DNA of 64,000 nucleotides. Source: Thermoplasmata archaeon. Its GTDB lineage: Archaea > Thermoplasmatota > E2 > JACPAO01 > JAHFTW01. The notes below the pieces were generated by a model, which was not told where the DNA came from, ran no database searches, and saw only the letters and a program-made list of their open reading frames with translations. A program made the translations under genes and the position numbers. The stretch lies in contig JAHFTW010000001.1 of assembly GCA_023269235.1 (NCBI GenBank), forward strand, positions 231,548-295,547, in the 5' to 3' direction. Each line of letters starts with the position of its first letter. Positions within the stretch are counted from its first letter, which is position 1. Shown here in pieces: positions 55,751 through 64,000 of the stretch.

Positions 55751-57301
55751 TCAGATGACGGTGCCGTGCCCTTTCTTCGGCAGGGGAAGACGCTTGTCGG
55801 CGTAGGTGGCAAGGCGCGCGACAAGCTCGACGCGCAACTGGCTGGGCGGCACGATGTGGTCCACGATGAGGTCGTTGGCGGTGACGTGCATGTCGATGTC
55901 GCGCTTGTACTCGGTTCGCTTGTCCGCGATGAACTTCTCGCGCTCTGGCCCCGCGGGGACCTTCGCGATGTGGTTGGCGTACACGGCGTTGATGGCGGCT
56001 TCAGCGCCCATGACGGCGATCTCGGCGCCGGGGAGGGCGAGGGTGGCGTCGGGCTCGAAGGCGGGCCCGCACATGGCGTAGATGCCGGCGCCGTAGGCCT
56101 TGCGGACGACGACGCAGAACTTGGGGACCGTGGCCGTGCTCGTGGCGTAGATGAACTTCTTGCCGCGCTTGAGGATGCCCGCGGCTTCGACTTCGCTGCC
56201 GACCATGAAGCCGGGCGTGTCGCACAAGTACACGAGCGGGACGTTGAACGCGTCGCACGTGGTGATGAACTCGGCGGCCTTGTCCGCGGAGTGGGGGAAG
56301 ATGGCGCCGGCGCGCACCGCGGAGTTGTTGGCGACGATGCCGACGACGTGGCCGCCGATGCGCGCGAAGCCGGTGAGAAGCTCCTGCGCGTGGCCCGCCT
56401 TGATCTCGAACCAGCTCTCGGCGTCCACAAGGCGCGCGATAAGGTCGCGCATGTCGAACGCCTTGTTCGGGTCCTCGGGGATGAGGGCGCCCAGGCCCGA
56501 CGTCGGGGAGGCGGGCTCGCGCGATTCGTAGAGCGGCGGGCGCTGGTCGCAATTGTCCGGAAGATAGGTCATCAGCTTCCAGACCGCGAGGGCGGCTTCC
56601 TGTTCCGTGTCCACGACGACGTGGCACTGGCCGGACTCCTCCATGTGGAAGTCGGCTCCGCCCAACTCTTGCATCCCAATCTTCTCGCCCGTCACCATTT
56701 CGACCATGCGGGGGCTTGCGATGCAGAGCGCGCTCATGCCGCGCACCATGACCATGAAGTCGCAGAAGATGGGCGTGTAGGCCGCGCCGGCGACGCAAGG
56801 ACCGTAGAGGACGGACACCTGCGGGACCTTCCCAGACAGAAGGCTGTGGTTGTAGAAGTACTTCCCAATCCCGCGGATGTTGGCGAAGAATCCGGCCTGG
56901 TCCGTGATGCGGGCGCCGGAGGAGTCGATGAGGTAGAGGATGGGTTTCTGCGCGCGCAGGGCGCGGTCCTGGACGCGCAGGAACTTCTCGACGCCGCGCT
57001 CGGCCATGCTGCCGGCTTTCACGGTGTAGTCGTTGGCGATGACGAAGAGCGTGCGGTCCGCCATGCGGGCGGCGCCGGTGACCATGCCGTCGGCCGCCAG
57101 GCCCTCCTCGGCGCGCAGATTGTTGGCGAACAGGCCGTCCTCGAACGACAGGCCTTCGGGGAAAAACAGCTTCAGGCGGTCGCGGACGAACAGCTTGCCC
57201 TCGTCGGCGAGCTTGTCCTTGTACTTCTGCGGTCCACCCTGCTGGAGCCGTTGGATGTCGGCCTGGAGGGCGGCCTCGCGGCCCGTCGCCTGTGCGCTCA
57301 C
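55751..57301 (-). CDS. Acyl-CoA carboxylase, carboxyltransferase subunit (PccB type)
   Basis: About 516 aa from the GTG at 57301; a TTG at 57331 would add ten residues. Carboxyltransferase landmarks: YLIDSSGARITDQAGFFANI and YGPCVAGAAYTPIFCDFMVMV in the first half, NNSAVRAGAIFPHSADKAAEFI and LVYLCDTPGFMVGSEVE in the second, and GAGIYAMCGPAFEPDATLALPGA. It moves carboxyl from biotin to acetyl-, propionyl- or a longer acyl-CoA. It follows the BCCP and biotin carboxylase genes in one operon. The acyl-CoA specificity cannot be read from the sequence. Confidence 0.92.
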   Translation of the reverse strand: MSAQATGREAALQADIQRLQQGGPQKYKDKLADEGKLFVRDRLKLFFPEGLSFEDGLFANNLRAEEGLAADGMVTGAARMADRTLFVIANDYTVKAGSMAERGVEKFLRVQDRALRAQKPILYLIDSSGARITDQAGFFANIRGIGKYFYNHSLLSGKVPQVSVLYGPCVAGAAYTPIFCDFMVMVRGMSALCIASPRMVEMVTGEKIGMQELGGADFHMEESGQCHVVVDTEQEAALAVWKLMTYLPDNCDQRPPLYESREPASPTSGLGALIPEDPNKAFDMRDLIARLVDAESWFEIKAGHAQELLTGFARIGGHVVGIVANNSAVRAGAIFPHSADKAAEFITTCDAFNVPLVYLCDTPGFMVGSEVEAAGILKRGKKFIYATSTATVPKFCVVVRKAYGAGIYAMCGPAFEPDATLALPGAEIAVMGAEAAINAVYANHIAKVPAGPEREKFIADKRTEYKRDIDMHVTANDLIVDHIVPPSQLRVELVARLATYADKRLPLPKKGHGTVI

Positions 57302-57344
57302 GGGGTCTGGACCGCGGGGGCGGTTCTTCAAGGCGCTGGAGCCG

Positions 57345-57776
57345 TCAAGGCGCCAGCTCGAGGACGACCTGGTTCGTCTCCAAGGTGGCGCCGGGCTTGA
57401 GGTGGATGGCGGTGATGGTGCCGGCGGCGGGGGCGCGCACCTCGTTTTGCATCTTCATCGCCTCGAGGACGAACAGCACGTCGCCCTTGGCGACGGACTG
57501 GCCGACGGTGACGCGCAGGGCCTCCAGCTTGCCTGTCATGGGTGGCTTGACGCGCATCGGGCCGGACGCGGCGACGCCGCCTTCGCCCGCGAGCAGGTCG
57601 AGCTCTTGGATGGAATAGGCGACCTCGCGGCCGGCCACGACGGCGCGGCCGGGAACAAGAAGGCGGACGTTGTCGGCGCGGAGTGGGAACGATTCGCCAT
57701 CCACGGTGACGGTGCGCGCCTTGTGGTCCACGACCGCCTCGTAGGCGGCGCCGTCCACGGTGAGCGTGACCTTCAT
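57345..57776 (-). CDS. Biotin carboxyl carrier protein
   Basis: A 143-aa BCCP. The biotinyl domain (about 70-143) holds the target Lys in VLEAMKMQNEVRAPAAG, with VKPPMTGKLEALRV before it. The N-terminal 60 residues form a small beta region typical of acyl-CoA carboxylase BCCPs. Its ATG overlaps the stop of the biotin carboxylase gene (57773-57776, ATGA). It carries the carboxylated biotin between the two catalytic subunits. Confidence 0.94.
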   Translation of the reverse strand: MKVTLTVDGAAYEAVVDHKARTVTVDGESFPLRADNVRLLVPGRAVVAGREVAYSIQELDLLAGEGGVAASGPMRVKPPMTGKLEALRVTVGQSVAKGDVLFVLEAMKMQNEVRAPAAGTITAIHLKPGATLETNQVVLELAP

Positions 57777-59311
57777 GTGTCGCCCTCCCGGGCCCACGAC
57801 CGGCTCGCTCCGGCCGCGACGACCTTCGGGAATGTGGAGCGCAAGTGCTGACCCGCGAGCCCTCCGCCCGGTGCCGCGTCGAGGGCGGACACCAACGCCG
57901 CTACGCCAGCGCGGCCGGCCTTGCGGCGCGCCTCGACATCCTTCGCGATGCGGCCCGCGATGTCCTGTTCCTCGAGGAAACCGGTGCTGATGCGGCTGGC
58001 CCGGAACTCGGGGTGGGCGAAGAGCGCCTGATGGAACGGGACGTTCGTGGCGAAGCCCTCCAGCTCCAGCTCCCTGAGCGCGCGAAGCATGCGGTCGCAG
58101 GCCGCCTCGCGGGTGCCGGCGTGGACCAGGAGCTTGGCGACCATCGAGTCGTAGTGGCTCGGCACGGTCCAGCCCTCGACGAGGCCAGAGTCCACGCGCA
58201 CACCGGGACCCGACGGGGCGCGCCAGCGGCGCACCGGGCCAGGACACGGCGCGAAGCCGCGGGCGGGGTCCTCGGCGTTGATGCGCGCCTCGAACGCGTG
58301 GCCGCGCAAGACGATGTCGGACTGCTGGAGCGCCAGTGTTTCCCCGGCGGCGATGCGAAGCTGCCACTGCACCAGGTCCACGCCCGTCACGAGCTCCGTG
58401 ACCGGATGCTCGACCTGGAGACGCGTGTTCATCTCGTTGAAGAAGAATTGTCCCTCGTTCTTTTGGCCGGGGGACGCTTGGTAGAGGAACTCCATCGTGC
58501 CCGCGTTTTGGTAGCCGACGCGCTTGGCGAGAGCGACCGCCTTGGCGCCGATGTCAGCCCGTTGGGCCGGGGAGAGCGCCGGGCTGGGGGCCTCCTCGAC
58601 GAGCTTCTGGTGGCGCCGCTGGATGCTGCACTCGCGCTCGCCGAGATGAATGAGGTTTCCGTGCGCATCGCCAAGGACCTGGACCTCGATGTGGCGCGGC
58701 TTCTCGATGAACTTCTCCAGGAAGACGTCCGGGACGCCGAACGCGGACTTGGCCTGCGCCGTCGCGCTCGCGAACTCGCCCGCGAGGTCCGCGGCCTTGC
58801 GCACGATGCGCATGCCGATGCCGCCGCCGCCTGCGGCCGCCTTGAGCATGACGGGGTAACCGACGCGCTCGGCCTCGCTCGCCGCGTGGGCCGCGTCGCG
58901 CAGCGTCGGCGAGCCGGGTGCGGTCGGAACGCCTGCGGCGGCGGCCTCGGCCCGGGCCCGGGTCTTGTCGCCCATGCGGTCCATGGCCGACGGGGGCGGG
59001 CCAATCCAGACGAGGCCGGCCTTCTGCACGGCGCGAGCGAAGTCGGCGCGCTCGCTCAGGAAACCGTAGCCGGGGTGGATCGCGTCGCAGCCGGTCGCGA
59101 GGGCGGCCTGGATGATGCGGTCGCCGATGAGGTAGGACTCACGGCTTGGGGCCGGGCCGATGTTCACGGCCTGGTCGGCCATGCGGGTCCACAGACCGCC
59201 GGCATCCGCGTCGGAGTGGACGGCGACGGCGCCGATGCCCAGCTCCCGGCAGGCCCGGATGACGCGCACCGCGATCTCGGAGCGGTTGGCCACCAGGACC
59301 CGTTTCAGCAC
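57773..59311 (-). CDS. accC: Biotin carboxylase subunit of acyl-CoA carboxylase
   Basis: A 512-aa ATP-grasp enzyme: KRVLVANRSEIAVRVIRACRE start, the glycine-rich loop KAAAGGGGIGMRIV, EVQVLGDAHGNLIHLGERECSIQRRHQKL and FNEMNTRLQVEHPVTELVTG. It carboxylates BCCP-biotin with bicarbonate and ATP. First gene of the three-gene carboxylase operon with overlapping starts. A GGTTTTC element 29-30 nt upstream could be its promoter. The complex probably makes malonyl- or methylmalonyl-CoA. Confidence 0.94.
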   Translation of the reverse strand: MLKRVLVANRSEIAVRVIRACRELGIGAVAVHSDADAGGLWTRMADQAVNIGPAPSRESYLIGDRIIQAALATGCDAIHPGYGFLSERADFARAVQKAGLVWIGPPPSAMDRMGDKTRARAEAAAAGVPTAPGSPTLRDAAHAASEAERVGYPVMLKAAAGGGGIGMRIVRKAADLAGEFASATAQAKSAFGVPDVFLEKFIEKPRHIEVQVLGDAHGNLIHLGERECSIQRRHQKLVEEAPSPALSPAQRADIGAKAVALAKRVGYQNAGTMEFLYQASPGQKNEGQFFFNEMNTRLQVEHPVTELVTGVDLVQWQLRIAAGETLALQQSDIVLRGHAFEARINAEDPARGFAPCPGPVRRWRAPSGPGVRVDSGLVEGWTVPSHYDSMVAKLLVHAGTREAACDRMLRALRELELEGFATNVPFHQALFAHPEFRASRISTGFLEEQDIAGRIAKDVEARRKAGRAGVAALVSALDAAPGGGLAGQHLRSTFPKVVAAGASRSWAREGDT

Positions 59312-59372
59312 ACGCTTGCCACCCCGTGGGGGTTGAAAACCTGGTGTCGCGGCGGCCGGGCGCGCAGGAGCG

Positions 59373-61355
59373 CTAGTCGTGCTTGACCCGGCGGCGCAGG
59401 GCGTTCTGGACCTGCACCTTCCGCTTGGAGGCGCCGGCGCCGAGGGCGAGGTCGAGCGCCTCGGCCAGGTCGTGCGCGAAGAGGACGTCGATGCGGCTAC
59501 GGTACGAGTGCTCCAGCAGGACGTCGTCCTTGTTGCTGTGCGGCACGACGGCGCGAGTGTAGCCGAGGTCGGCGGCGCCTTCCACCATCTGCGTGATGCC
59601 CTCGACGGAGCGCAGGCGGCCGGTGACGGCGAGGCTGCCGAGGAGGACGGTGTCCTGGCGGACGGGGAGGTCCTCCAGGGCGCTGATGCAGGCGATGGCG
59701 GACGCCGCGCTCAAGGCCTGCACGTCGGCGCCGGCTTGCTGGAGGAGCGACTGGACGTGGAGGTCGATGCCGGCCATGTCGGAGCCGCGCAGGCGCTTGA
59801 CGACGGCGCTCACCGTGTCGGCGACCGTGGCGTCGCGCTCCAGGCCGCCACCGAAGAACAGGGAACCCTTCTGGCGGTCGCTGGAGATGGTGGCGTCGGC
59901 CTCGACGGGGACGACGATGCCGGCGGGCTCGCCGGTCTCGCCCGTGCCCATGAAGGCGCAGCCGATGGCCGTGCCGACCTTCTCGCCGCCGACCGTGAGG
60001 GCCTCCTTCGCGGTGGTGACCTCGATGCCGCGGCGCGTGACTTGGTACTCGAGGCTCTGGCTCATGCGCTTCGCGGAGAGGACATGGTCCACGGTGACGG
60101 CGGGGGCCTGGGCGTCGAGGGCGATGTCGCCCGCGGTGCGCACGAGGCCGCCCAGCTCGCGCAGGCGGAGGGTGAGCTTGCCGGTGTGGCCGCTGCGGCG
60201 CTGCGCCTCGCGCAGGACCTCGGCGACGGCGGAGCCGTCGAAGTGCGGGATGTGGCCGTCGCGGCGGACCTCCTGGGCCACGAAGCGCACCAGCTTGCGG
60301 CGGTTGGCGTCGGTGTCCTCCATGACGGAGCGCACGTACACTTCGTAGCCGTAGCCGCGGATGCGGCTGCGCAGGGCGGGGTGCAGGCCCTGGAAGCGGG
60401 AGTCGCTCGGGTTGAGGACGTCCATGTTGCCGGCCGCGACGAGGATGAAGTCGCACGGGACCGGCTCGGTCTTGGCCTGGGCGCCCGAGGACTTCTCAGA
60501 CTGGCCCGTGATGCTGTACTTGCGGTCCTGCATTGCTGTCAGCAAGGCCTGCTGGGAATCGAGGCGGAGGACGTTGATCTCGTCGATGAACAGGAGGCCC
60601 TTGTTGGCGCGGTGGATGGCGCCGGGCTCGACGCGCAGGTGCGTGGGGGTCTCGAGGCCGCCCGACTGGAACGGGTCGTGGCGCACGTCGCCCAGCAGCG
60701 CGCCCGCGTGGGCGCCGGTGCCGTCCACGTAGGGCGCGGGCGAGGTGCCAGGCAGCCGCTCGATGAGCAGGTTGGGCACGAGCTTGCCCGGCTTGGCGCC
60801 AAACTGGCGGCTCACGAAGAGGAAGAACAAGCAGACCAGGATGCAGAGCACGAGAGCCGTGAGGCCCGCGGTGCCGCCGAAGGCGACGAGGGCGTAGAAT
60901 CCGGCGCCGAGGATGGCGGCCGCGATGACGGCCTCGATGGCGATGAAGACGCGCGTCAGACGCTTGGCGCGCTTCTGGGACGCGGAGGCGGCCTCGCGGC
61001 CCTTGCCGCCGGGCAGGACCTTGACGTGCGGGACGTTCTGGTCCTTCAAGTTGGGCAGGCAGAGCACGTCGTCGAGCTCGGACGAGGGCAGGATCTGCGC
61101 CATCGCCTTCGCGATCATGGACTTGCCCGTGCCCGGGTCGCCAAGCAGCAGGAGGTGGCGGCGCTGGCGGGCCGCCTTCTTCGCGACCTCGACGGCCTCC
61201 TCCTGGCCGATGACCTCGTCGATGAGCAGTTCGGGGAGCGGCAGGTCGCCGGTGTTGGCGAGCCCCTCGGCTTTGACCCAGGCGTGGGGGTCGGCGTGGT
61301 GCAGGCCGCCGGGCGGCGTCGCGGGCGTCGTCTTGGACGTGGGTTTGCTGGGCAT
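59373..61355 (-). CDS. LonB-family ATP-dependent protease homolog with missing catalytic dyad
   Basis: A 660-aa archaeal-type LonB. Its AAA+ part is normal: Walker A LLLGDPGTGKSMIAKA (about 69-84), then two transmembrane helices (about 130-185) inserted between Walker A and Walker B, LLFIDEINVL and IRGYGYEV. The C-terminal Lon protease domain starts about 450 (VGTAIGCAFMGTGE). Aligned without gaps on PVRQD and the following strand, the catalytic Ser of GDSA falls on Ala547 (DVQALSAASA) and the catalytic Lys on Met590 (EGITQMVEGA), 43 residues apart as in active Lon. So it should bind and hydrolyse ATP but not cut peptides. It starts 2 bp after the upstream secreted-protein stop. Confidence 0.9.
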   Translation of the reverse strand: MPSKPTSKTTPATPPGGLHHADPHAWVKAEGLANTGDLPLPELLIDEVIGQEEAVEVAKKAARQRRHLLLLGDPGTGKSMIAKAMAQILPSSELDDVLCLPNLKDQNVPHVKVLPGGKGREAASASQKRAKRLTRVFIAIEAVIAAAILGAGFYALVAFGGTAGLTALVLCILVCLFFLFVSRQFGAKPGKLVPNLLIERLPGTSPAPYVDGTGAHAGALLGDVRHDPFQSGGLETPTHLRVEPGAIHRANKGLLFIDEINVLRLDSQQALLTAMQDRKYSITGQSEKSSGAQAKTEPVPCDFILVAAGNMDVLNPSDSRFQGLHPALRSRIRGYGYEVYVRSVMEDTDANRRKLVRFVAQEVRRDGHIPHFDGSAVAEVLREAQRRSGHTGKLTLRLRELGGLVRTAGDIALDAQAPAVTVDHVLSAKRMSQSLEYQVTRRGIEVTTAKEALTVGGEKVGTAIGCAFMGTGETGEPAGIVVPVEADATISSDRQKGSLFFGGGLERDATVADTVSAVVKRLRGSDMAGIDLHVQSLLQQAGADVQALSAASAIACISALEDLPVRQDTVLLGSLAVTGRLRSVEGITQMVEGAADLGYTRAVVPHSNKDDVLLEHSYRSRIDVLFAHDLAEALDLALGAGASKRKVQVQNALRRRVKHD

Positions 61356-61357
61356 GA

Positions 61358-63478
61358 CTAGGCCTCCGCGAGGGCGAAGTGCGCCACGCGGCGCTTGACG
61401 GTGAGCAGGTAGGTGACCATCGCGGCCGCGCCGACGCCGACGATGCTGCCCGTGATGAGGACGGCCGGGTTCGGCAGGGCGAGCGCGGAGGCGAGCGCCG
61501 GGGGCGGCAAGTTGGCGGGCGGGATCGGCAGCTGGCACGGGATGCTCGCGGCGGCCGCGACGACGCTGCCGACCTGCATCGCGCCGTAGTCGTTCACCGC
61601 GAAGGTGAAGACGTCCTCGCCGTTGGGCTCGTGGATGGCGACGAGGCCATCCTGGGAGTCGTCGAAGATGCGGGGGCTCGTCTGGTACGCATCGAGGTTC
61701 TGCGGGTCCACGCCGCTGCCGAGCTGCATCACGGAGGCGGCGATGGGCTGCGGGAAGCTGCACTCGTTGATGGTCACGATGAACTTCTGGTAATCGGTGA
61801 GGTGCGGCGTCGCGGAGGCGGGAACCGGGTTCTGCGGGTCCACGGGCTGCGCGGGCTGGCTTGGGTCGGGGGCGGCCGCCGTGCGGTTGCGCTGCCACTC
61901 CATGTACACCAGGCCGATGGTCTTCTCGCGCTGCGTGATGGCGAGGGCGTTGACGTTCACGTCGAAGGTGTCGCGGTCGCCGGCGAGGTGGTGCAGGGCG
62001 GGGCCGAGGTCGGACTGAGGCGTGAACCACTGCGTGCCGTACCAGCCGAAGGCGCCCTCGATGTGGGACACCGCGCGGCCGACCGCCTTCGTCGTCGAGA
62101 GGAGCGCGAAGTAGCCGTCGGACGTCACCGCGAGGATGGGGTGGCCGCCCTGCAGGCCCGTGTTCGCGACGAACGTGGTGTTGCCGGTGAGGGGGTCGAT
62201 GGACCACAAGTCGAGGTCGCCGACGCGGGCGCGGGTGCGGTGGGCGTAGCCGTTGTCCACTTCGCAGACGACGTACACGAGGCCGTTCCAGGCGACGGGG
62301 TTGCTCGCGTCCATGCACGGGCCGATGAGCTTGGTCCGGTTGCGCTGGCTCTCCAGGCGCGCCCAGTCGTTGCGGCCGCTGACCTTCGTCACCGCGGCGT
62401 CGATCCAGCCCGCGAAGCCGGTCGTGCTGTTGCGGTAGTCCATGGCCTTCTCGAACCAGACCACGGCGACGCGCTCGAGGGAGCGGTTGACGGGGGCGGC
62501 CTCCTGGCCGATCTGGTCCTGCGTCGCGGGCGGCGGCACGGTGCCGTTCGCGGTGAGCGTGTAGTTCAGGAGCGGGGGCTCGGGGACGCGGGGAAGGACG
62601 TCCACGAGGTACGCGTTGGCGATGATGTCGGTCGGGCCGCGGCTGCGGATGTAGTGGCCCGTCGTGTACTGCTGGCTCAGCGAGGCGCCGTCGTGCGTCG
62701 TGGCCGCCTTGTACAGGCCGATGATGCCCGGGTAGCCGCTCTCGGCGTCGCCCCCAGGTTGGCTCCACAGGAACATCGCGTAGAGGTTGCCGGCGGAGTC
62801 CATGGCGCCGCTCGCGGACTCGCCGAGGTAACCGGCCCCAGAGCCGCCGTAGGCGGTAGGCTGGTCGAGCCAGGTCAGGCCCTGGTCGCTCGTCGTGAAC
62901 GCCGTGTGCGTCAGGTTGGCGCGGCTGCGGGGCGTGGGACCGTTGCTCGCCGGGTCGCCGTGCAGCGCGAAGAACGCCATCTCGCGCTCGTCGAGGGGGT
63001 TCACGGCGATCTGGGGGTTGCCAAAGTGGTACATCGCGTCATAGACGCGGAACGGGCAGCCGTACACGGTGCGGTCCTGGCTCGTGCCCTGCTGGACCGT
63101 CTGCGTGATGAACTGCGTGTTGGCCGTCGGCGGGCAGCGGAACTGCAGCGGCGCGGGCGCCGCGGCGGCGTCAGAGCCCGACGCGCCGGCCGGGAGGGGT
63201 GCGGGCGCGCCGGTGACGAGCACGCGGCCATGCGTGAAGGTGAATGCGTCCATCGTCGGCGCGGCGACGGCGCGGGAAAGTGTCTCGACCGCGGCCGGCG
63301 CGGCGGGAACCAAAGGAATCTCGGCGACGGTCATGCCGGACGGGGCCGCGACGGAGGGGATGGTGGGCAGGCCGACGGCAGGGACCGCCGCCGGGCCGAC
63401 GTGGGCCGAGGCCGGGGTCGCAAGAAGGGCGACGAGGGCGGTTGCCAAGAAGAAACGGGCCCGGGCCGGGTCCAGCAT
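61358..63478 (-). CDS. Large secreted BNR/sialidase-like protein with C-terminal membrane anchor
   Basis: The ATG at 63478 gives 706 aa with a signal peptide (about 1-24), an Ala/Pro-rich linker (about 30-110), then a beta-propeller-like region with BNR-type features (LTHTAFTTSDQGLTWLDQP, GAMDSAGNLYAMFLW, GHPILAVTSDGYFALLST). Several Cys and NxT sites suggest an extracellular domain. A transmembrane helix (about 665-685) precedes a basic cytoplasmic end (VKRRVAHFALAEA). Catalytic sialidase residues cannot be confirmed. It lies 2 bp upstream of the LonB-like gene, implying co-transcription. CTTATC box 30 nt upstream of the ATG. Confidence 0.75.
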   Translation of the reverse strand: MLDPARARFFLATALVALLATPASAHVGPAAVPAVGLPTIPSVAAPSGMTVAEIPLVPAAPAAVETLSRAVAAPTMDAFTFTHGRVLVTGAPAPLPAGASGSDAAAAPAPLQFRCPPTANTQFITQTVQQGTSQDRTVYGCPFRVYDAMYHFGNPQIAVNPLDEREMAFFALHGDPASNGPTPRSRANLTHTAFTTSDQGLTWLDQPTAYGGSGAGYLGESASGAMDSAGNLYAMFLWSQPGGDAESGYPGIIGLYKAATTHDGASLSQQYTTGHYIRSRGPTDIIANAYLVDVLPRVPEPPLLNYTLTANGTVPPPATQDQIGQEAAPVNRSLERVAVVWFEKAMDYRNSTTGFAGWIDAAVTKVSGRNDWARLESQRNRTKLIGPCMDASNPVAWNGLVYVVCEVDNGYAHRTRARVGDLDLWSIDPLTGNTTFVANTGLQGGHPILAVTSDGYFALLSTTKAVGRAVSHIEGAFGWYGTQWFTPQSDLGPALHHLAGDRDTFDVNVNALAITQREKTIGLVYMEWQRNRTAAAPDPSQPAQPVDPQNPVPASATPHLTDYQKFIVTINECSFPQPIAASVMQLGSGVDPQNLDAYQTSPRIFDDSQDGLVAIHEPNGEDVFTFAVNDYGAMQVGSVVAAAASIPCQLPIPPANLPPPALASALALPNPAVLITGSIVGVGAAAMVTYLLTVKRRVAHFALAEA

Positions 63479-63502
63479 TGCGCGTCCACGAAAGGCCTGG
63501 CG

Positions 63503-63508
63503 GATAAG
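63503..63508 (-). promoter_or_regulatory. TATA box for the secreted-protein/LonB operon
   Basis: CTTATC reading leftward, 5' end exactly 30 nt upstream of the ATG at 63478. Confidence 0.55.
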
Positions 63509-63651
63509 CGTTCCCGTCGCCGTGACGAAAGAGGAGACCCTGATGGACCTCCCAAGCCTGTCCACGGGCCCACAACGCGCGCGGCGTATGCAGCCCGGTT
63601 GATGGCGTGAATCGCCTTGCCAGCGTCCTGCAGTCCGGTCGATCAACAAGG

Positions 63652-63677
63652 GTGGGGCGCGCTTCGCGCTGCCCCAC
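63652..63677. terminator. Hairpin downstream of lpdA
   Basis: GTGGGGC/GCCCCAC arms enclosing a nested GCGC-TTC-GCGC stem, about 19 nt after the lpdA stop. Candidate terminator in the 217-bp gap, which holds no gene. Confidence 0.4.
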
Positions 63678-63695
63678 GCCGGCTTTGCCGTGCGC

Positions 63696-64000
63696 TCAGG
63701 TGCGGTTGACCGCATGGATTGCGCGGCCATGCAGCGCCTCCGCGGCCTCCATGAGCCCCTCGGAGAGCGTCGGATGCGGGTGGACCGTCATCGCGAGGTC
63801 CTCGACGGTGGCCCCCATCTCCAAGGCCAGCACCGCCTCGGTGATGAGGTCGGAGGCACCGGGGCCGAGGATGTGGACGCCCAGCAGGCGGTCGGACTTC
63901 TTGTCGCCGATGACCTTGTAGAAGCCGTCCGTCTCGCCGGACGCGAGCGCGCGGCCCAGGCCGCCGACGTTGAAGGTGCCGACCTTGACGTCGAAGCCCG
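63696..64000 (-). CDS. lpdA: Dihydrolipoyl dehydrogenase, C-terminal part (5' end outside window)
   Basis: The visible 101 residues are the dimerisation domain of a pyridine nucleotide-disulfide oxidoreductase: ETDGFYKVIGDKKSDRLLGV, HILGPGASDLITEAVLALEM and VHPHPTLSEGLMEAAEAL, where His-Pro-His-Pro-Thr supplies the active-site base of dihydrolipoamide dehydrogenase. It reoxidises lipoyl groups of 2-oxoacid dehydrogenase or glycine cleavage complexes. The partner genes would lie outside the window. Confidence 0.93.
   Translation of the reverse strand, partial: GFDVKVGTFNVGGLGRALASGETDGFYKVIGDKKSDRLLGVHILGPGASDLITEAVLALEMGATVEDLAMTVHPHPTLSEGLMEAAEALHGRAIHAVNRT

Noticed and set aside
59373-61355. 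The nearby Ser549 or Ser552 as the Lon nucleophile
   Set aside because: Using either would need a two- or five-residue shift against the strongly conserved ISALE-PVR segment, and the Lys position would still be Met.

Overview
The window looks like a high-GC archaeal chromosome segment, most likely euryarchaeal and plausibly a high-GC member of the Thermoplasmatota; that rank is inference from gene content. The archaeal signature is seen directly: an Orc1/Cdc6 initiator, unsplit archaeosine tRNA-guanine transglycosylase, the eL18-uL13-uS9-RpoN cluster, archaeal 4-phosphopantoate-beta-alanine ligase, a membrane-type LonB, a beta-CASP nuclease, a Ser/His signal peptidase, and TATA-like boxes about 30 nt upstream of start codons. 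Bacterial-type genes (uvrA, ccm, biotin-dependent carboxylase) are interspersed.

Layout. 1-4.8 kb: 3' end of a GxxExxY gene, then a leftward cytochrome c maturation operon (regulator, ccmA, B, C, D-like, E-like, CcmH/I-like). 5-11 kb: two paralogous lipoproteins, purM with a long basic extension, acyl-CoA synthetase, flavin reductase, tRNA-Glu. 11-19 kb: ACT protein, uvrA, ribA, signal peptidase, orc1/cdc6 with ORB-like repeats upstream. 19-27 kb: tgtA, then nadA, nadX and nadC interleaved with two secreted C-terminally anchored proteins, then the CoA-pathway ligase. 27-36 kb: two large secreted Ig-repeat proteins (770 and 1,832 aa) and the beta-CASP nuclease. 36-41 kb: tRNA-Pro with degenerate copies of its 3' end, a GNAT enzyme, a LVIVD lipoprotein and the ribosomal/RpoN operon. 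41-48 kb: DEAD-box helicase, HPS-RraA fusion, VIT-type transporter, aldo/keto reductase, ribulose-phosphate epimerase, tRNA-His. 48-52 kb: polyprenol-kinase-like protein, thiolase with a DUF35-like partner, LeuA/homocitrate-type synthase. 52-64 kb: two more LVIVD lipoproteins, acyl-CoA carboxylase operon, a LonB-family protein, a large secreted BNR-like protein and the 3' end of lpdA.

How it fits together. The ccm, acyl-CoA synthetase/carboxylase/thiolase and LpdA genes fit a respiring heterotroph that handles fatty or short-chain acids. HPS-RraA and Rpe fit archaeal pentose-phosphate supply by the reverse RuMP route. NAD is made from aspartate by NadX-NadA-NadC. A large share of the window encodes envelope proteins: five lipoproteins, three proteins with a Ser-Pro/transmembrane/Arg tail, and several membrane-anchored giants.

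The most notable observation is the LonB-family protein at 59373-61355. Its ATPase motifs are intact, but by gapless alignment both catalytic dyad positions are changed (Ser to Ala547, Lys to Met590, with the 43-residue spacing kept), so it looks like a protease-dead Lon. Other points are a shared short word linking a GxxExxY gene to two intergenic scars, a 91-bp tandem duplication of the nadX 3' end, tRNA-Pro-derived repeats, and a consistent leaderless-promoter geometry that helps fix start codons.
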